This document shows positions 19,332-27,381 of a stretch of 64,000 nt of DNA, piece by piece. The DNA lies in the NCBI RefSeq assembly GCF_000816145.1, contig NZ_CP007141.1:1984001-2048000 (forward strand), written 5' to 3'. The position numbers and the translations under genes are program-made. The DNA is from Pseudothermotoga hypogea DSM 11164 = NBRC 106472 (GTDB lineage Bacteria; Thermotogota; Thermotogae; Thermotogales; DSM-5069). Under the pieces are notes generated by a model, which searched no databases, had not been told where the DNA came from, and saw only the letters and a list, made by a program, of their open reading frames with translations. The first letter of the stretch is position 1; every line of letters begins with the position of its first letter.

Positions 19332-20825
19332 ATGATCAACTATTGGCTCGAAGGGCTCAGAATAGCGTTTCAACCTTTCAACTTGTTGATCATGCTCGTT
19401 GGTGTCACGAGTGGAATCGTTGTTGGTGCGCTTCCGGGTGTCACTTCGTCGATGGGCATAATCTTGCTTCTGCCATTCACCTACTACATGAAACCCGAGA
19501 CAGCTTTGCTGATGTTGACCGGCATGTATTGCGCCTCGATGTTCGGTGGCTCCATTGCTGCAATCCTCTTGAGAACACCCGGTACGCCATCTGCGGCAGC
19601 CACATCCATAGATGGGTATCCGCTGGCGCTACAGGGGAAAGCAGGCAAGGCTATCTCTGCAGCACTCATTGGCTCGTTCTTCGGCGGTATTGCAAGCGGC
19701 GTGTGCATGGTTTTCCTGGCCCCGCTGCTTGCCAGGTTCGCTCTCAAGTTTGGTCCTCCCGAATATTTCGCTCTGGCTGTGTTTGGCTTGACCATAATTG
19801 CGAGCGTCTCAGGAAAAGACCTGCTCAGGGGTCTCATTTCCGGACTCGTAGGTCTCTTACTATCCTTGATAGGCATTGACAACATAACAGGTTCCCAACG
19901 CCTAACATTGGGCATTGATGCTCTGGCCAATGGTTTCAATTTTCTGCCTGTCATGATTGGAGTTTTCGCGGTATCCGAAGTTTTGAATAGGCTTGAAAAA
20001 AAGGGTGAACGGGCTCAGATCACTGCTTCATTGGGTCAGCTGTTTCTCACCTGGGAAGAAATGAAGAGTTTGGTCTTACCCATCGTCGTCGGTATCATCA
20101 TTGGTACTCTGATAGGGGTTCTGCCAGGTACAGGCGGTGCGATCGCAACTTTTCTGGCCTACAACGAGTTGAGGAGATGGTCCAAGAACAAAGAAAAGTT
20201 TGGTCAGGGTGCACTTGAAGGCGTTGTGGTTTGTGAGACTGCCAACAATGCCGTGACCGGTGGAGCCATGGTACCAACTCTGTCGCTCGGGGTGCCCGGT
20301 GATGCGGTGACCGCCGTGATGCTTGGTGCGTTCGTTCTGATCGGGGTACGTCCCGGTCCGTTGATGTTCACTCAACAAGCAAACATTGTCTACTCCTTCT
20401 TCGCGGGTTGGTTCGTCATCCAGTTCATGATGCTCGCGGTCGGGTTCGTGTCCATCATTCTTGCTCCGAACATTCTCAAGATCAGAGACGAGATACTGAT
20501 GCCCATCGTGTTGGTTTTGTGCATCGTAGGTTCTTTCTCGCTGAGGAACAGTGTATACGATGTCGGTGTAGCGTTGTGTTTTGGTGTACTGGGATACCTC
20601 ATGAGGAAGGCGGGCTTTCCCATGCCGCCGTTGGTACTTGGTTTGATACTTGGTCCCATGGCGGAACAGAACCTCAACAGAACGCTCCTCATTGCAAAGA
20701 ACGACTGGACTATCCTCTTCAAAAGGCCAATCTCGTTGACTTTGCTCTTGGCAGCCTTCGTTTCTGTGACCCTTTCTCTGATAGGAGCGTACAGAGCTTC
20801 GAAAAAGGAGGCCACAAGGTCATGA
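19332..20825 (+). CDS. tctA: Tripartite tricarboxylate transporter, TctA-type large permease
   Basis: A 497-residue permease with about 12 hydrophobic segments. It carries both conserved TctA repeats: VGALPGVTSSMGIILLLPFT near residue 35 and IGVLPGTGGAIATFLAYNE near residue 265. The SLGVPGDAVTAVMLGAF motif follows. It uses an ion gradient to drive carboxylate import. It overlaps the next gene by 4 nt (ATGA), tying that gene to the transporter. Confidence 0.94.
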   Translation: MINYWLEGLRIAFQPFNLLIMLVGVTSGIVVGALPGVTSSMGIILLLPFTYYMKPETALLMLTGMYCASMFGGSIAAILLRTPGTPSAAATSIDGYPLALQGKAGKAISAALIGSFFGGIASGVCMVFLAPLLARFALKFGPPEYFALAVFGLTIIASVSGKDLLRGLISGLVGLLLSLIGIDNITGSQRLTLGIDALANGFNFLPVMIGVFAVSEVLNRLEKKGERAQITASLGQLFLTWEEMKSLVLPIVVGIIIGTLIGVLPGTGGAIATFLAYNELRRWSKNKEKFGQGALEGVVVCETANNAVTGGAMVPTLSLGVPGDAVTAVMLGAFVLIGVRPGPLMFTQQANIVYSFFAGWFVIQFMMLAVGFVSIILAPNILKIRDEILMPIVLVLCIVGSFSLRNSVYDVGVALCFGVLGYLMRKAGFPMPPLVLGLILGPMAEQNLNRTLLIAKNDWTILFKRPISLTLLLAAFVSVTLSLIGAYRASKKEATRS

Positions 20826-21919
20826 CCAGGACAGAAGAAGTAAAGGTAAAGTTGGACCGTGTGAGGGAATTCCTCGAAAGAAAGGGCCTATCTGCGATGT
20901 TGATGAAGAAGCAACCCAACTTTTCTTGGATCACCGCCGGTGGTTTGAACATGGTCGGCATCGCAACGGAAATGGGTGTGGCTTCAGTCCTCGTTACGAA
21001 GGACAACTGTTATGTCATAGCGAACAAGATCGAAGCACCAAGAATGATGGATGAAGAGGTCGCAGAACTCGGTTTTGAGATCCTCTCTTACGAATGGTAC
21101 GAAAACAAAGAGCTTGAAATCGTCAGAAGGATCGCCGGAGAAAGGGTGGGTTGCGATACTGCTGTACCAGGTTTGATACACGTTGAGGCAGAGTTCAACG
21201 AGCTCAGGTACGAGTTGACGCAAGCTGAGGTAGAACGATATTTGTACCTCGGAGAGAAGTTGTCCAGAGCCCTGGAAAGTGTTCTCCTTTTCACAAGACC
21301 TGGTGATACGGAAGCCGAGATAGCAGGAAGAATCAGCGCTGAGCTTTGGAAGTACAGAATCGACCCAACGGGCTTCATGGTTGCGGCGGACGAGAGGGCG
21401 AAACTCTACAGACATCCGATACCCACTATGAGAAAGATTGAACGGCTCGTGATGGTTTCCGTCAACGCGAGGTACAAGGGATTGATCACAACGGTTACAC
21501 GAATGGTCCACTTCGGAGAACCACCGAATCAGTTGTTGAAACAGTACAGAGAGAACGTGGAGATCGAGTGTGTAATGATCGCAAAAACGAAAATCGGAGA
21601 AAAGATGAACGTGCCTGTGCTCGCAGCGATAGAAGAGTACGAAAAGAGAGGTTATCACGGCGAATGGAAGTTGCACCATCAAGGCGGGCCCATGGGTTAC
21701 TACGCAAGAGATGTGAGAGTAACACCTGATTGCCAACAGATCGTGAGGCGAAACCAGGCTTTCTGTTGGAATCCAACGATCAGCGGAACGAAATCGGAAG
21801 ATGGATTCGTCATCACCGAAACAGGTCCCATCATGATCACCAAGCCTTTTGTTTTTCCAGCAGTGAAGCTCGAAGTGGAGGGAATCTCCTTTGTGAGGCC
21901 CGACATGCTCGTTCTGTGA
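20822..21919 (+). CDS. M24-family (Xaa-Pro peptidase-like) protein lacking metal ligands
   Basis: A 365-residue protein with a creatinase-like N-domain and a pita-bread C-domain. Where active M24 enzymes have two Asp ligands (DxG...DxTR), this one has SVNARYKGLITTVTR, that is Ser213 and Thr224. The His region (LHHQGGPMGYY) and a Glu (VITETGPIM) remain. It is therefore unlikely to be a normal dinuclear metallopeptidase. It is coupled to tctA by a 4-nt overlap, so a role with the imported compound, such as C-N or amide chemistry like creatinase, is plausible but inferred. Confidence 0.75.
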   Translation: MTRTEEVKVKLDRVREFLERKGLSAMLMKKQPNFSWITAGGLNMVGIATEMGVASVLVTKDNCYVIANKIEAPRMMDEEVAELGFEILSYEWYENKELEIVRRIAGERVGCDTAVPGLIHVEAEFNELRYELTQAEVERYLYLGEKLSRALESVLLFTRPGDTEAEIAGRISAELWKYRIDPTGFMVAADERAKLYRHPIPTMRKIERLVMVSVNARYKGLITTVTRMVHFGEPPNQLLKQYRENVEIECVMIAKTKIGEKMNVPVLAAIEEYEKRGYHGEWKLHHQGGPMGYYARDVRVTPDCQQIVRRNQAFCWNPTISGTKSEDGFVITETGPIMITKPFVFPAVKLEVEGISFVRPDMLVL

Positions 21920-21932
21920 GGGGGTTGTGCAC

Positions 21933-23111
21933 ATGAAGAGAGTGAGAGTTGGAATCGTGGGAGCCGGCTTCATCGCGAAGATCCACATGGCAGCATTCAG
22001 ACAGAATCATCAGATTGTTGATGTGGTAGGTGTCTGTGCGGGGCATAGAGAAAACGCCGAAAGATTTGCGAAGCAACACGGAATCGCTCACGTATTCGAC
22101 AACTTCGAGCAGCTGTGTTCGAGCCCTGATGTGGACGTGGTTGATGTTTGCACACCAACCAGCCTGCACGATGACGTGATACTCTGCGCAGTTGAAAATC
22201 ACAAGCATGTGATTTGCGAGAAACCCCTCACGGGTTACTTCGGTGAGGATATGCCCGAGGTCGAGGAGGTTGGCAAGATCTCAAAAACGCACATGTACGA
22301 GAAAGTGAAAGAGAAGGTCGCACTCTTGGAAGATAAGATCAAGAAGGCTAACGTCAAATTCATGTACGCTGAAAACTGGGTGTACGCACCGGCGATCGAG
22401 AAGATGAAGAGAATGCTGAAAGCCTCTGACATGGTGTGCTTCGAATTGCGCGCTGAATGTAGTCATTCAGGCTCTCAAGCAACTTACTCACGCAGATGGA
22501 AAACGTCCGGCGGAGGAAGTCTGATACGCCTTGGCTCACATCCCATAGCTACGGTGATCCACTTGAAGCATTACGAAGGATACGTCAGAGACGGCAAACC
22601 CATAAAGCCAAAAGCGGTACTGGCGGACATCGCGAACCTCACGAAGATGGAAGCCTTGAAAGACAAACCTTGCTACGTCGTCAGTTCGTGGCAAGATGTT
22701 GAAGATTGGTCAGTCGTGATATTGGAATTCGAGGATGGCTCCAGAGCCACGGTGTTTTCAACCGATGTGAGTCTGGGAGGTGTAAAGAACAGAATAGAGC
22801 TCTACGGCTCTAAAGGTATGATACTGGCCAACATCACACCGAACAACGCCATGGTTGCGTTCGCTCCGAATGAATCTGTGTGGGGTGATGAGTACATCAG
22901 CGAAAAGCTCGAGACGAAGGCAGGTTACAGTTTTCCCTCACCCGATGAATTCTGGACCAGGGGATATCCACAGGAAATGGCAGATTTCGCGATGGCTGTG
23001 TTGGAAGACAGAAGCGTTTTGAGTGGTTTCGATCTTGCAAAAGAAACCATGTTGGTGATGTACGCAGCATACGCCTCTGCGGAACTTGGCAAGCGGGTTT
23101 TCATTGGATGA
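21933..23111 (+). CDS. Gfo/Idh/MocA family NAD(P)-dependent oxidoreductase
   Basis: A 392-residue dehydrogenase. The Rossmann fold start VGIVGAGFIAKIHMAAF is at the N-terminus. VDVCTPTSLHDDV and the EKP motif (HVICEKPLTGY) mark the cofactor domain. The chain is longer than many family members because of an insert around residues 110-135. Substrates in this family are sugars, inositols or related polyols. The ATG at 21933 follows GAGGGGG. It lies 13 bp after the M24-like gene, in the same operon. Confidence 0.88.
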   Translation: MKRVRVGIVGAGFIAKIHMAAFRQNHQIVDVVGVCAGHRENAERFAKQHGIAHVFDNFEQLCSSPDVDVVDVCTPTSLHDDVILCAVENHKHVICEKPLTGYFGEDMPEVEEVGKISKTHMYEKVKEKVALLEDKIKKANVKFMYAENWVYAPAIEKMKRMLKASDMVCFELRAECSHSGSQATYSRRWKTSGGGSLIRLGSHPIATVIHLKHYEGYVRDGKPIKPKAVLADIANLTKMEALKDKPCYVVSSWQDVEDWSVVILEFEDGSRATVFSTDVSLGGVKNRIELYGSKGMILANITPNNAMVAFAPNESVWGDEYISEKLETKAGYSFPSPDEFWTRGYPQEMADFAMAVLEDRSVLSGFDLAKETMLVMYAAYASAELGKRVFIG

Positions 23112-23160
23112 TGTGAGGGGTGTATCGAAGGGGAAAGTTCTCAGATAGGGGGTGTTGGTT

Positions 23161-24123
23161 GTGAGGAAACTTTTCGTTCTCTCACTCGCATTGATCGTCA
23201 CGGCGCTGTTTGGGTTTCAAATTGTATTGAAGGCCACAACACCATTTCAGGAAGGTCACATCCTCGCAGAGGCCATGAAGCAGTTCAAAGAGAAGATCGA
23301 GGCTGAGACGAAAAAAGCGATAGTGGTAGAACTTCAGATTGGTGTGGTGTCGGAGGAAGAAGCGAACAACCAGTGCGCCCAGGGCTTGGTTGATTTGCAG
23401 TTCACCGGTGGCCGACCTGTGGAGGTCTTCGCACCTGAATACTTCTTCGTGAACGCACCGTTTGTCATCAAAGACTACGAGCACTTCTTGAGGGTCTGGA
23501 ACGGACCGATCGGCGAAAAAGCAAAAGCACTCATCGCCGAGAAGGGCAACATGATCTGCCTCGGTACAGTCTATCGTGGTTACAGACAGATGACAGCGAG
23601 CAAACCTATCTATGGTCCTTCGGACATCAAAGACTTGAAGTTGAGACTGCCCGTCGTACCCACGTGGATCAAGATCTGGGAAGCGATCGGCGCAAAAGCT
23701 GTGCCGGTGCCATTGACAGAACTGTACCAAGCTTTGAAGGAAGGTGGGGCCGAAGCTTCCGAAGGTGACGTGACTCAGATATCTTCCTTCAAACTTTACG
23801 AAGTACAGACTTATCTGATCATCACGAACCATCAGTGTGGTGTTGGTTGGATCACTATGAACAAAACTGCCTACGAAAGACTGACCCTTGAAGAAAGACA
23901 GCTCGTTCACAAGATCATGGACGAAGTGTGCACTTGGGCCACGGAGAAACTCAAAGCGAGCGAGGGAGATATCATCAGGTTCTTACAGGATAACGGTATG
24001 AAAGTGATCAAACTCGATGAAGGAGCTCTGAAAGCGATCAGAGAGCTCGCGGCACCAGCAGTTGAAGAACTCTTCAAGACCACTTGGCCCGTCACAACGT
24101 GGGCAGAAGTTCTGGCTCAATGA
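23161..24123 (+). CDS. TRAP transporter DctP-type solute-binding protein
   Basis: A 320-residue secreted binding protein. A signal peptide covers residues 1-20. The family pattern ATTPFQEGHILAEAMKQFKE is followed by the conserved Arg region DLKLRLPVVPTWIKIWEAIGAKAVPVP, which in DctP proteins contacts a carboxylate ligand. The GTG at 23161 follows TAGGGGGTG. No DctQ or DctM membrane gene is in the window, and an intrinsic terminator follows, so it is an orphan subunit here. Confidence 0.87.
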   Translation: MRKLFVLSLALIVTALFGFQIVLKATTPFQEGHILAEAMKQFKEKIEAETKKAIVVELQIGVVSEEEANNQCAQGLVDLQFTGGRPVEVFAPEYFFVNAPFVIKDYEHFLRVWNGPIGEKAKALIAEKGNMICLGTVYRGYRQMTASKPIYGPSDIKDLKLRLPVVPTWIKIWEAIGAKAVPVPLTELYQALKEGGAEASEGDVTQISSFKLYEVQTYLIITNHQCGVGWITMNKTAYERLTLEERQLVHKIMDEVCTWATEKLKASEGDIIRFLQDNGMKVIKLDEGALKAIRELAAPAVEELFKTTWPVTTWAEVLAQ

Positions 24124-24139
24124 ATACCCCTTGAAGTTG

Positions 24140-24168
24140 AGCCCGGCCATCAGGCCAGGCTTTTCTTT
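24140..24168 (+). terminator. Intrinsic terminator after the TRAP binding protein gene
   Basis: AGCC and GGCC on the left arm pair with GGCC and GGCT on the right, with one internal mismatch and an ATCA loop, followed by TTTTCTTT. It ends the tct operon. Confidence 0.75.
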
Positions 24169-24287
24169 GATAGATATTCTCATAGACATGTGAGGATAAT
24201 CGAGTTTGCGAAAAATGAATCCGAAAGTTCTTCCTGTTCTTTGGACATCCATCTGCAAGGCTTGTACGACGATGTCTGCGTTTGACG

Positions 24288-24320
24288 AAAAAAAATAGGG
24301 GACCATTTCGGACGTCCCCT
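24288..24320 (-). terminator. Intrinsic terminator for tRNA-Glu (minus strand)
   Basis: AGGGGAC (24297-24303) pairs with GTCCCCT (24314-24320). On the minus strand a run of eight T follows (24295-24288). It lies directly downstream of the minus-strand tRNA-Glu gene. Confidence 0.8.
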
Positions 24321-24340
24321 AACGCATTTTCTATAAAGTC

Positions 24341-24415
24341 TGGTAGCCCCACGGGGAGTCGAACCCCGACCTTCGGACTGAGAATCCGATGGACTAGCCG
24401 TTATCCTATGGGGCC
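24341..24415 (-). tRNA. tRNA-Glu (anticodon CTC)
   Basis: The minus strand folds into a 75-nt tRNA with the 3' CCA encoded. Acceptor arm GGCCCCA pairs with TGGGGCT. The anticodon stem TCGGA/TCCGA encloses the loop TTCTCAG, anticodon CTC. The T arm is CGGGG-TTCGACT-CCCCG. It reads GAG. Confidence 0.95.
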
Positions 24416-24424
24416 ACATTTACT

Positions 24425-24451
24425 ATTATACCACAAGGTACAACAAGTCAA
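24425..24451 (-). promoter_or_regulatory. Promoter of tRNA-Glu
   Basis: On the minus strand TTGACT (24451-24446) and a perfect TATAAT (24430-24425) are separated by 15 bp, slightly short of the 17-bp optimum. The -10 box ends about 10 bp before the tRNA 5' end. Confidence 0.65.
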
Positions 24452-24629
24452 GCCATCAGTTCGTGGACCATCCCGACGAGACTCAAACTACACCTTTGAA
24501 AAACCGATATCGCACGATGATTTTACCACACATAGTTGTCTCGTTGTCAACACACTTATCTTCACGGGCTCTCACAGCGTCTGAAGTTCTATAATCAACT
24601 TGAGAGACTATCCACGGGGGAACCTCACG

Positions 24630-25298
24630 ATGAAACAAGACGTGCTCCTTTTGGACTTCGAGGGGGTATATCTCTTCCAACCAAGGCTCCTTGAAAGATC
24701 GAAACACTTGGACCTGAGGCATCTCAGGTCGGTCAAGTACATGTGTGATGAAACCACTCTGACGCTCGTCGGAAAGCTGGTCAAACGAGCCAAGGTGGTC
24801 TTTCTGGGTGATTCTGCCTACCATCATTTCTCCTACATTTTCTTGACACTGATCGATACACCCTTCGAGCTCGTCGTCTTCGACAACCACAGAGACGATA
24901 TGAAGGAGGTTTCAACGCTGCTCTCGTGTGATGGATGGATCAGAGCTGCGAAGAAATTGAACAATCTTGAAGCGGTGCACATACTGAGAACAAAGAATGA
25001 CCTTCCCAGATGCTTGGAACATCCAATCTATTTGAGCATAGACAAAGATGTCCTCTCGGATCGTTTTCTCAAGCTGGGTTGGGATCAGGGTGCTATGAAA
25101 CCCGAAGAGCTTTTGGAAGCTGTAGAACTCCTGTGCAAAGAATTCGAAATCGTTGGTGTGGACATCAGTGGTGAACCGAGAGATGCCTTGGAAATGACGC
25201 GGAGCGAAGAGATCAATTTGGAGTTGCTCAAGATCCTTCTGAAGGACGAGCTTTCGAGAGTGACTCTCAAATCCTTCTCACAGCGTCACCGCGTTTGA
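24630..25298 (+). CDS. Short arginase/agmatinase-superfamily (ureohydrolase) protein
   Basis: A 222-residue protein that keeps the ureohydrolase metal pattern in a shorter chain than the usual ~300 residues. FLGDSAYHHFSY resembles the GGDHS His region. VVFDNHRDDM matches DAHxD (Asp, His, Asp). YLSIDKDVLS matches SxDxD. IVGVDISGEPRDA matches the late strand motif. Metal binding and amidine hydrolysis are plausible, but the substrate is unknown. The ATG at 24630 follows ACGGGGGAAC; a TTG at 24600 is less likely. TATAAT lies at 24590-24595. It converges on the MFS gene, overlapping it by 32 bp. Confidence 0.75.
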   Translation: MKQDVLLLDFEGVYLFQPRLLERSKHLDLRHLRSVKYMCDETTLTLVGKLVKRAKVVFLGDSAYHHFSYIFLTLIDTPFELVVFDNHRDDMKEVSTLLSCDGWIRAAKKLNNLEAVHILRTKNDLPRCLEHPIYLSIDKDVLSDRFLKLGWDQGAMKPEELLEAVELLCKEFEIVGVDISGEPRDALEMTRSEEINLELLKILLKDELSRVTLKSFSQRHRV

Positions 25299-26514
25299 CG
25301 AGAATCATGGTGATCGAGGCGCAGATCACAAAAATCGCCGCAAAGTTGAACAGCACTTTATAGCCAAAAATGTCCATGATCAAACCTGTGAGCGGTGGTG
25401 AGACTATGTTTGCAAGCATTGAGGAAAAATAATACAGCCCGGTGTAACCACCCAGTTTTCGCTCGGGAGCCATGTCCAGCACCATTGGCAAGGAATTGAC
25501 GTTCGTCAGCGCCCAACCCGTCCCACCGACTATGAACAGCACCAGAAAAGGTTTGATTATTGCCTCACCACTGGTTACTGAAGCAATCAGCGTTCCCACA
25601 AAGAGACAGCTGGCCGTGATGATGAGTCCAAGAATTATCGATCTTTTTCTGCCGATCCTCGCGCCGATGTGACCAGCGGGAACTGCGAAAAGCATGAAAG
25701 CCAACGACAACACTCCGAGCATGCCCGTGGCGATCTGTTCAGGCAGTTTCAGATAGAACTTCGCATAACTCGTGAAGAACGTTTCCAGCGCATTGAAGCC
25801 GGTGAACCAGATGAAGATGGATAGAAGCATGAACAACAAGCTCTTTTCCCGAGACAAGATCACCTCTTTGAGGTTTTCAAGTAATTCCGAATGGCTTTTT
25901 CTGAACGTCTCCTTGATCGAGAATTTGATCTTCGCGCCACCGTGGGTAGGTTCTCTCACCAACAGGATCACGAGACCGTTGGACAAGAGCAACAAGACAG
26001 ATCCCACGAGGAAGGGCATGACTGGCGAAGATTCGTACAAGAATCTTCCAGAAAGATAAGCGAGCATCGCACCGAGGCCCCCCATGAAATTGATGATCCC
26101 GTTGGCCTGGCTTCTATACTGTGAAGGTGTTGTGTCGGGCATGAGGGCGATCAAAGGGGATCGGAAAAGTGCCATCGCAAAGTTCATGAAAATGATGCTG
26201 AACGTAACGGTCAGGAAGTTGTGTTTTGCCCAGAAAACTGGTATCAGAAAGAAAAACAGCGCGGCCAGGGGGGCTCCGATCAGAATGTAGGGTTTCCTTT
26301 TTCCCAGTTTCGTCACCGTTTGATCGCTCAGCGCCCCAACGTAAGGTGAGAGCACCAGGGCGAAGATGTTGTCGAGGGTCATGTACCCGCCAACGACGAA
26401 GGATGAAAGGCCAAAGGATTTGAGAAATATTGGAACGTACGCGTTGTACAAAGGCCAGATTGTGTTTATGCCAAAGAAACCAAAGCCGAGCAACCAGAGT
26501 CTCGTCATAGTCAC
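25267..26514 (-). CDS. Major facilitator superfamily transporter (glycoside-cation / SLC45-like)
   Basis: A 415-residue protein with about 12 TM segments. FFGINTIWPLYNAYVPIFLKS at the N-terminus and the loop GALSDQTVTKLGKRKPYILIGAP resemble the GPH/SLC45-like sugar transporters. The substrate is not fixed by sequence. The GTG at 26514 overlaps the upstream MBL gene by 4 nt; an ATG two codons later is also possible. Confidence 0.83.
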   Translation of the reverse strand: MTMTRLWLLGFGFFGINTIWPLYNAYVPIFLKSFGLSSFVVGGYMTLDNIFALVLSPYVGALSDQTVTKLGKRKPYILIGAPLAALFFFLIPVFWAKHNFLTVTFSIIFMNFAMALFRSPLIALMPDTTPSQYRSQANGIINFMGGLGAMLAYLSGRFLYESSPVMPFLVGSVLLLLSNGLVILLVREPTHGGAKIKFSIKETFRKSHSELLENLKEVILSREKSLLFMLLSIFIWFTGFNALETFFTSYAKFYLKLPEQIATGMLGVLSLAFMLFAVPAGHIGARIGRKRSIILGLIITASCLFVGTLIASVTSGEAIIKPFLVLFIVGGTGWALTNVNSLPMVLDMAPERKLGGYTGLYYFSSMLANIVSPPLTGLIMDIFGYKVLFNFAAIFVICASITMILVKRGDAVRRI

Positions 26515-27260
26515 ACTATCACTCGATCCAGATCTTCAGGGACAATGATCCTGCCATTGAAGATCTCTTCAGCTGTGCGTGTGAGCTTGCACAAATGTTC
26601 TTCCAGTTCCAGTCCGAGGTGAACCAGACACAAGTTCTTAACCCCTGCCTGCTTCGCGATCCGTGCCGCATCCTCCACACAGCTATGACCTTCCTTCTTG
26701 CCAGTCACGAGTTCAGAACACGTGGCTTCGTGCACAAGCAAGTCCACACCTTTCGCTCGTTCAACCACCTCTTCGCACGGCTCTGTGTCGCTCGTGTACA
26801 CAACGCACGCGCTGGAGGTTGAGAACTTGAGACCAAAGTTAGGAACACTGTGCTTCACGGCGAAGGTTTCGATTCTCAAGGAATCTTCGAAGAGAACACA
26901 GCCATCGACTCGGATGGGTGCCATTTCTAAAGGAAAATCTTCGCGGATTAATCCGTACACACTCAGGATCTGTCTCATTTCGAAGAAAAAGTCTTCGTTG
27001 ATGCATATTTTCAGCGGTTCCTTTTTACCCGAGAGTCTGAGCATCTCCAACAGGGATGGCAAACCATAAGCATGGTCAACGTGTCTGTGCGTGATGATTA
27101 TCGTGCGAAGCTTCAATGGATCGTAGCCGGCTTTGATCATCTTGCCAAACACGTTTCCAGGACAATCGATGAGCACATCATCAATTAGAAGCGATGTGTT
27201 GTCCCTTTTGTTGCTCGAAACGGCCGCAGAGGTTCCCAGAAAAACGATTCTCAAAAGCAT
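26511..27260 (-). CDS. MBL-fold metallohydrolase, RNase Z-like
   Basis: A 249-residue metallo-beta-lactamase-fold protein. FLGTSAAVSS at the N-terminus and the zinc motif THRHVDHAYGLP resemble tRNase Z. KHSVPNFGLKF, VVYTSDTEPCEEV and LLVHEATCS add further ligands. The insertion (exosite arm) typical of long RNase Z is short. It may mature tRNA 3' ends or act on other phosphodiesters. The ATG at 27260 gives MLLRIVFLGTSAAV; an earlier in-frame codon at 27287 is less likely. It is coupled to the downstream MFS gene. Confidence 0.8.
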   Translation of the reverse strand: MLLRIVFLGTSAAVSSNKRDNTSLLIDDVLIDCPGNVFGKMIKAGYDPLKLRTIIITHRHVDHAYGLPSLLEMLRLSGKKEPLKICINEDFFFEMRQILSVYGLIREDFPLEMAPIRVDGCVLFEDSLRIETFAVKHSVPNFGLKFSTSSACVVYTSDTEPCEEVVERAKGVDLLVHEATCSELVTGKKEGHSCVEDAARIAKQAGVKNLCLVHLGLELEEHLCKLTRTAEEIFNGRIIVPEDLDRVIV

Positions 27261-27381
27261 CACCCGAAGTGGATTATAATCCAGCAAGGCTGCATAAGAT
27301 CGTGCCGCTCATTAAGTTGGAATTTGGTATAAAATCGTGATGAATCTTTTCTTCTCTCATATTTCTTCTGGAGGTGATGGA

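Noticed and set aside
20408-20821. Long in-frame extension of the M24-like gene into tctA
   Set aside because: The extra 138 codons lie entirely inside tctA, have no ribosome site and read unlike a protein. The ATG at 20822 gives a normal N-terminus.
20984-21988. 334-codon minus-strand frame opposite the M24-like gene
   Set aside because: Antisense to a well-supported coding frame, rich in Cys/His/Phe, with no family resemblance.
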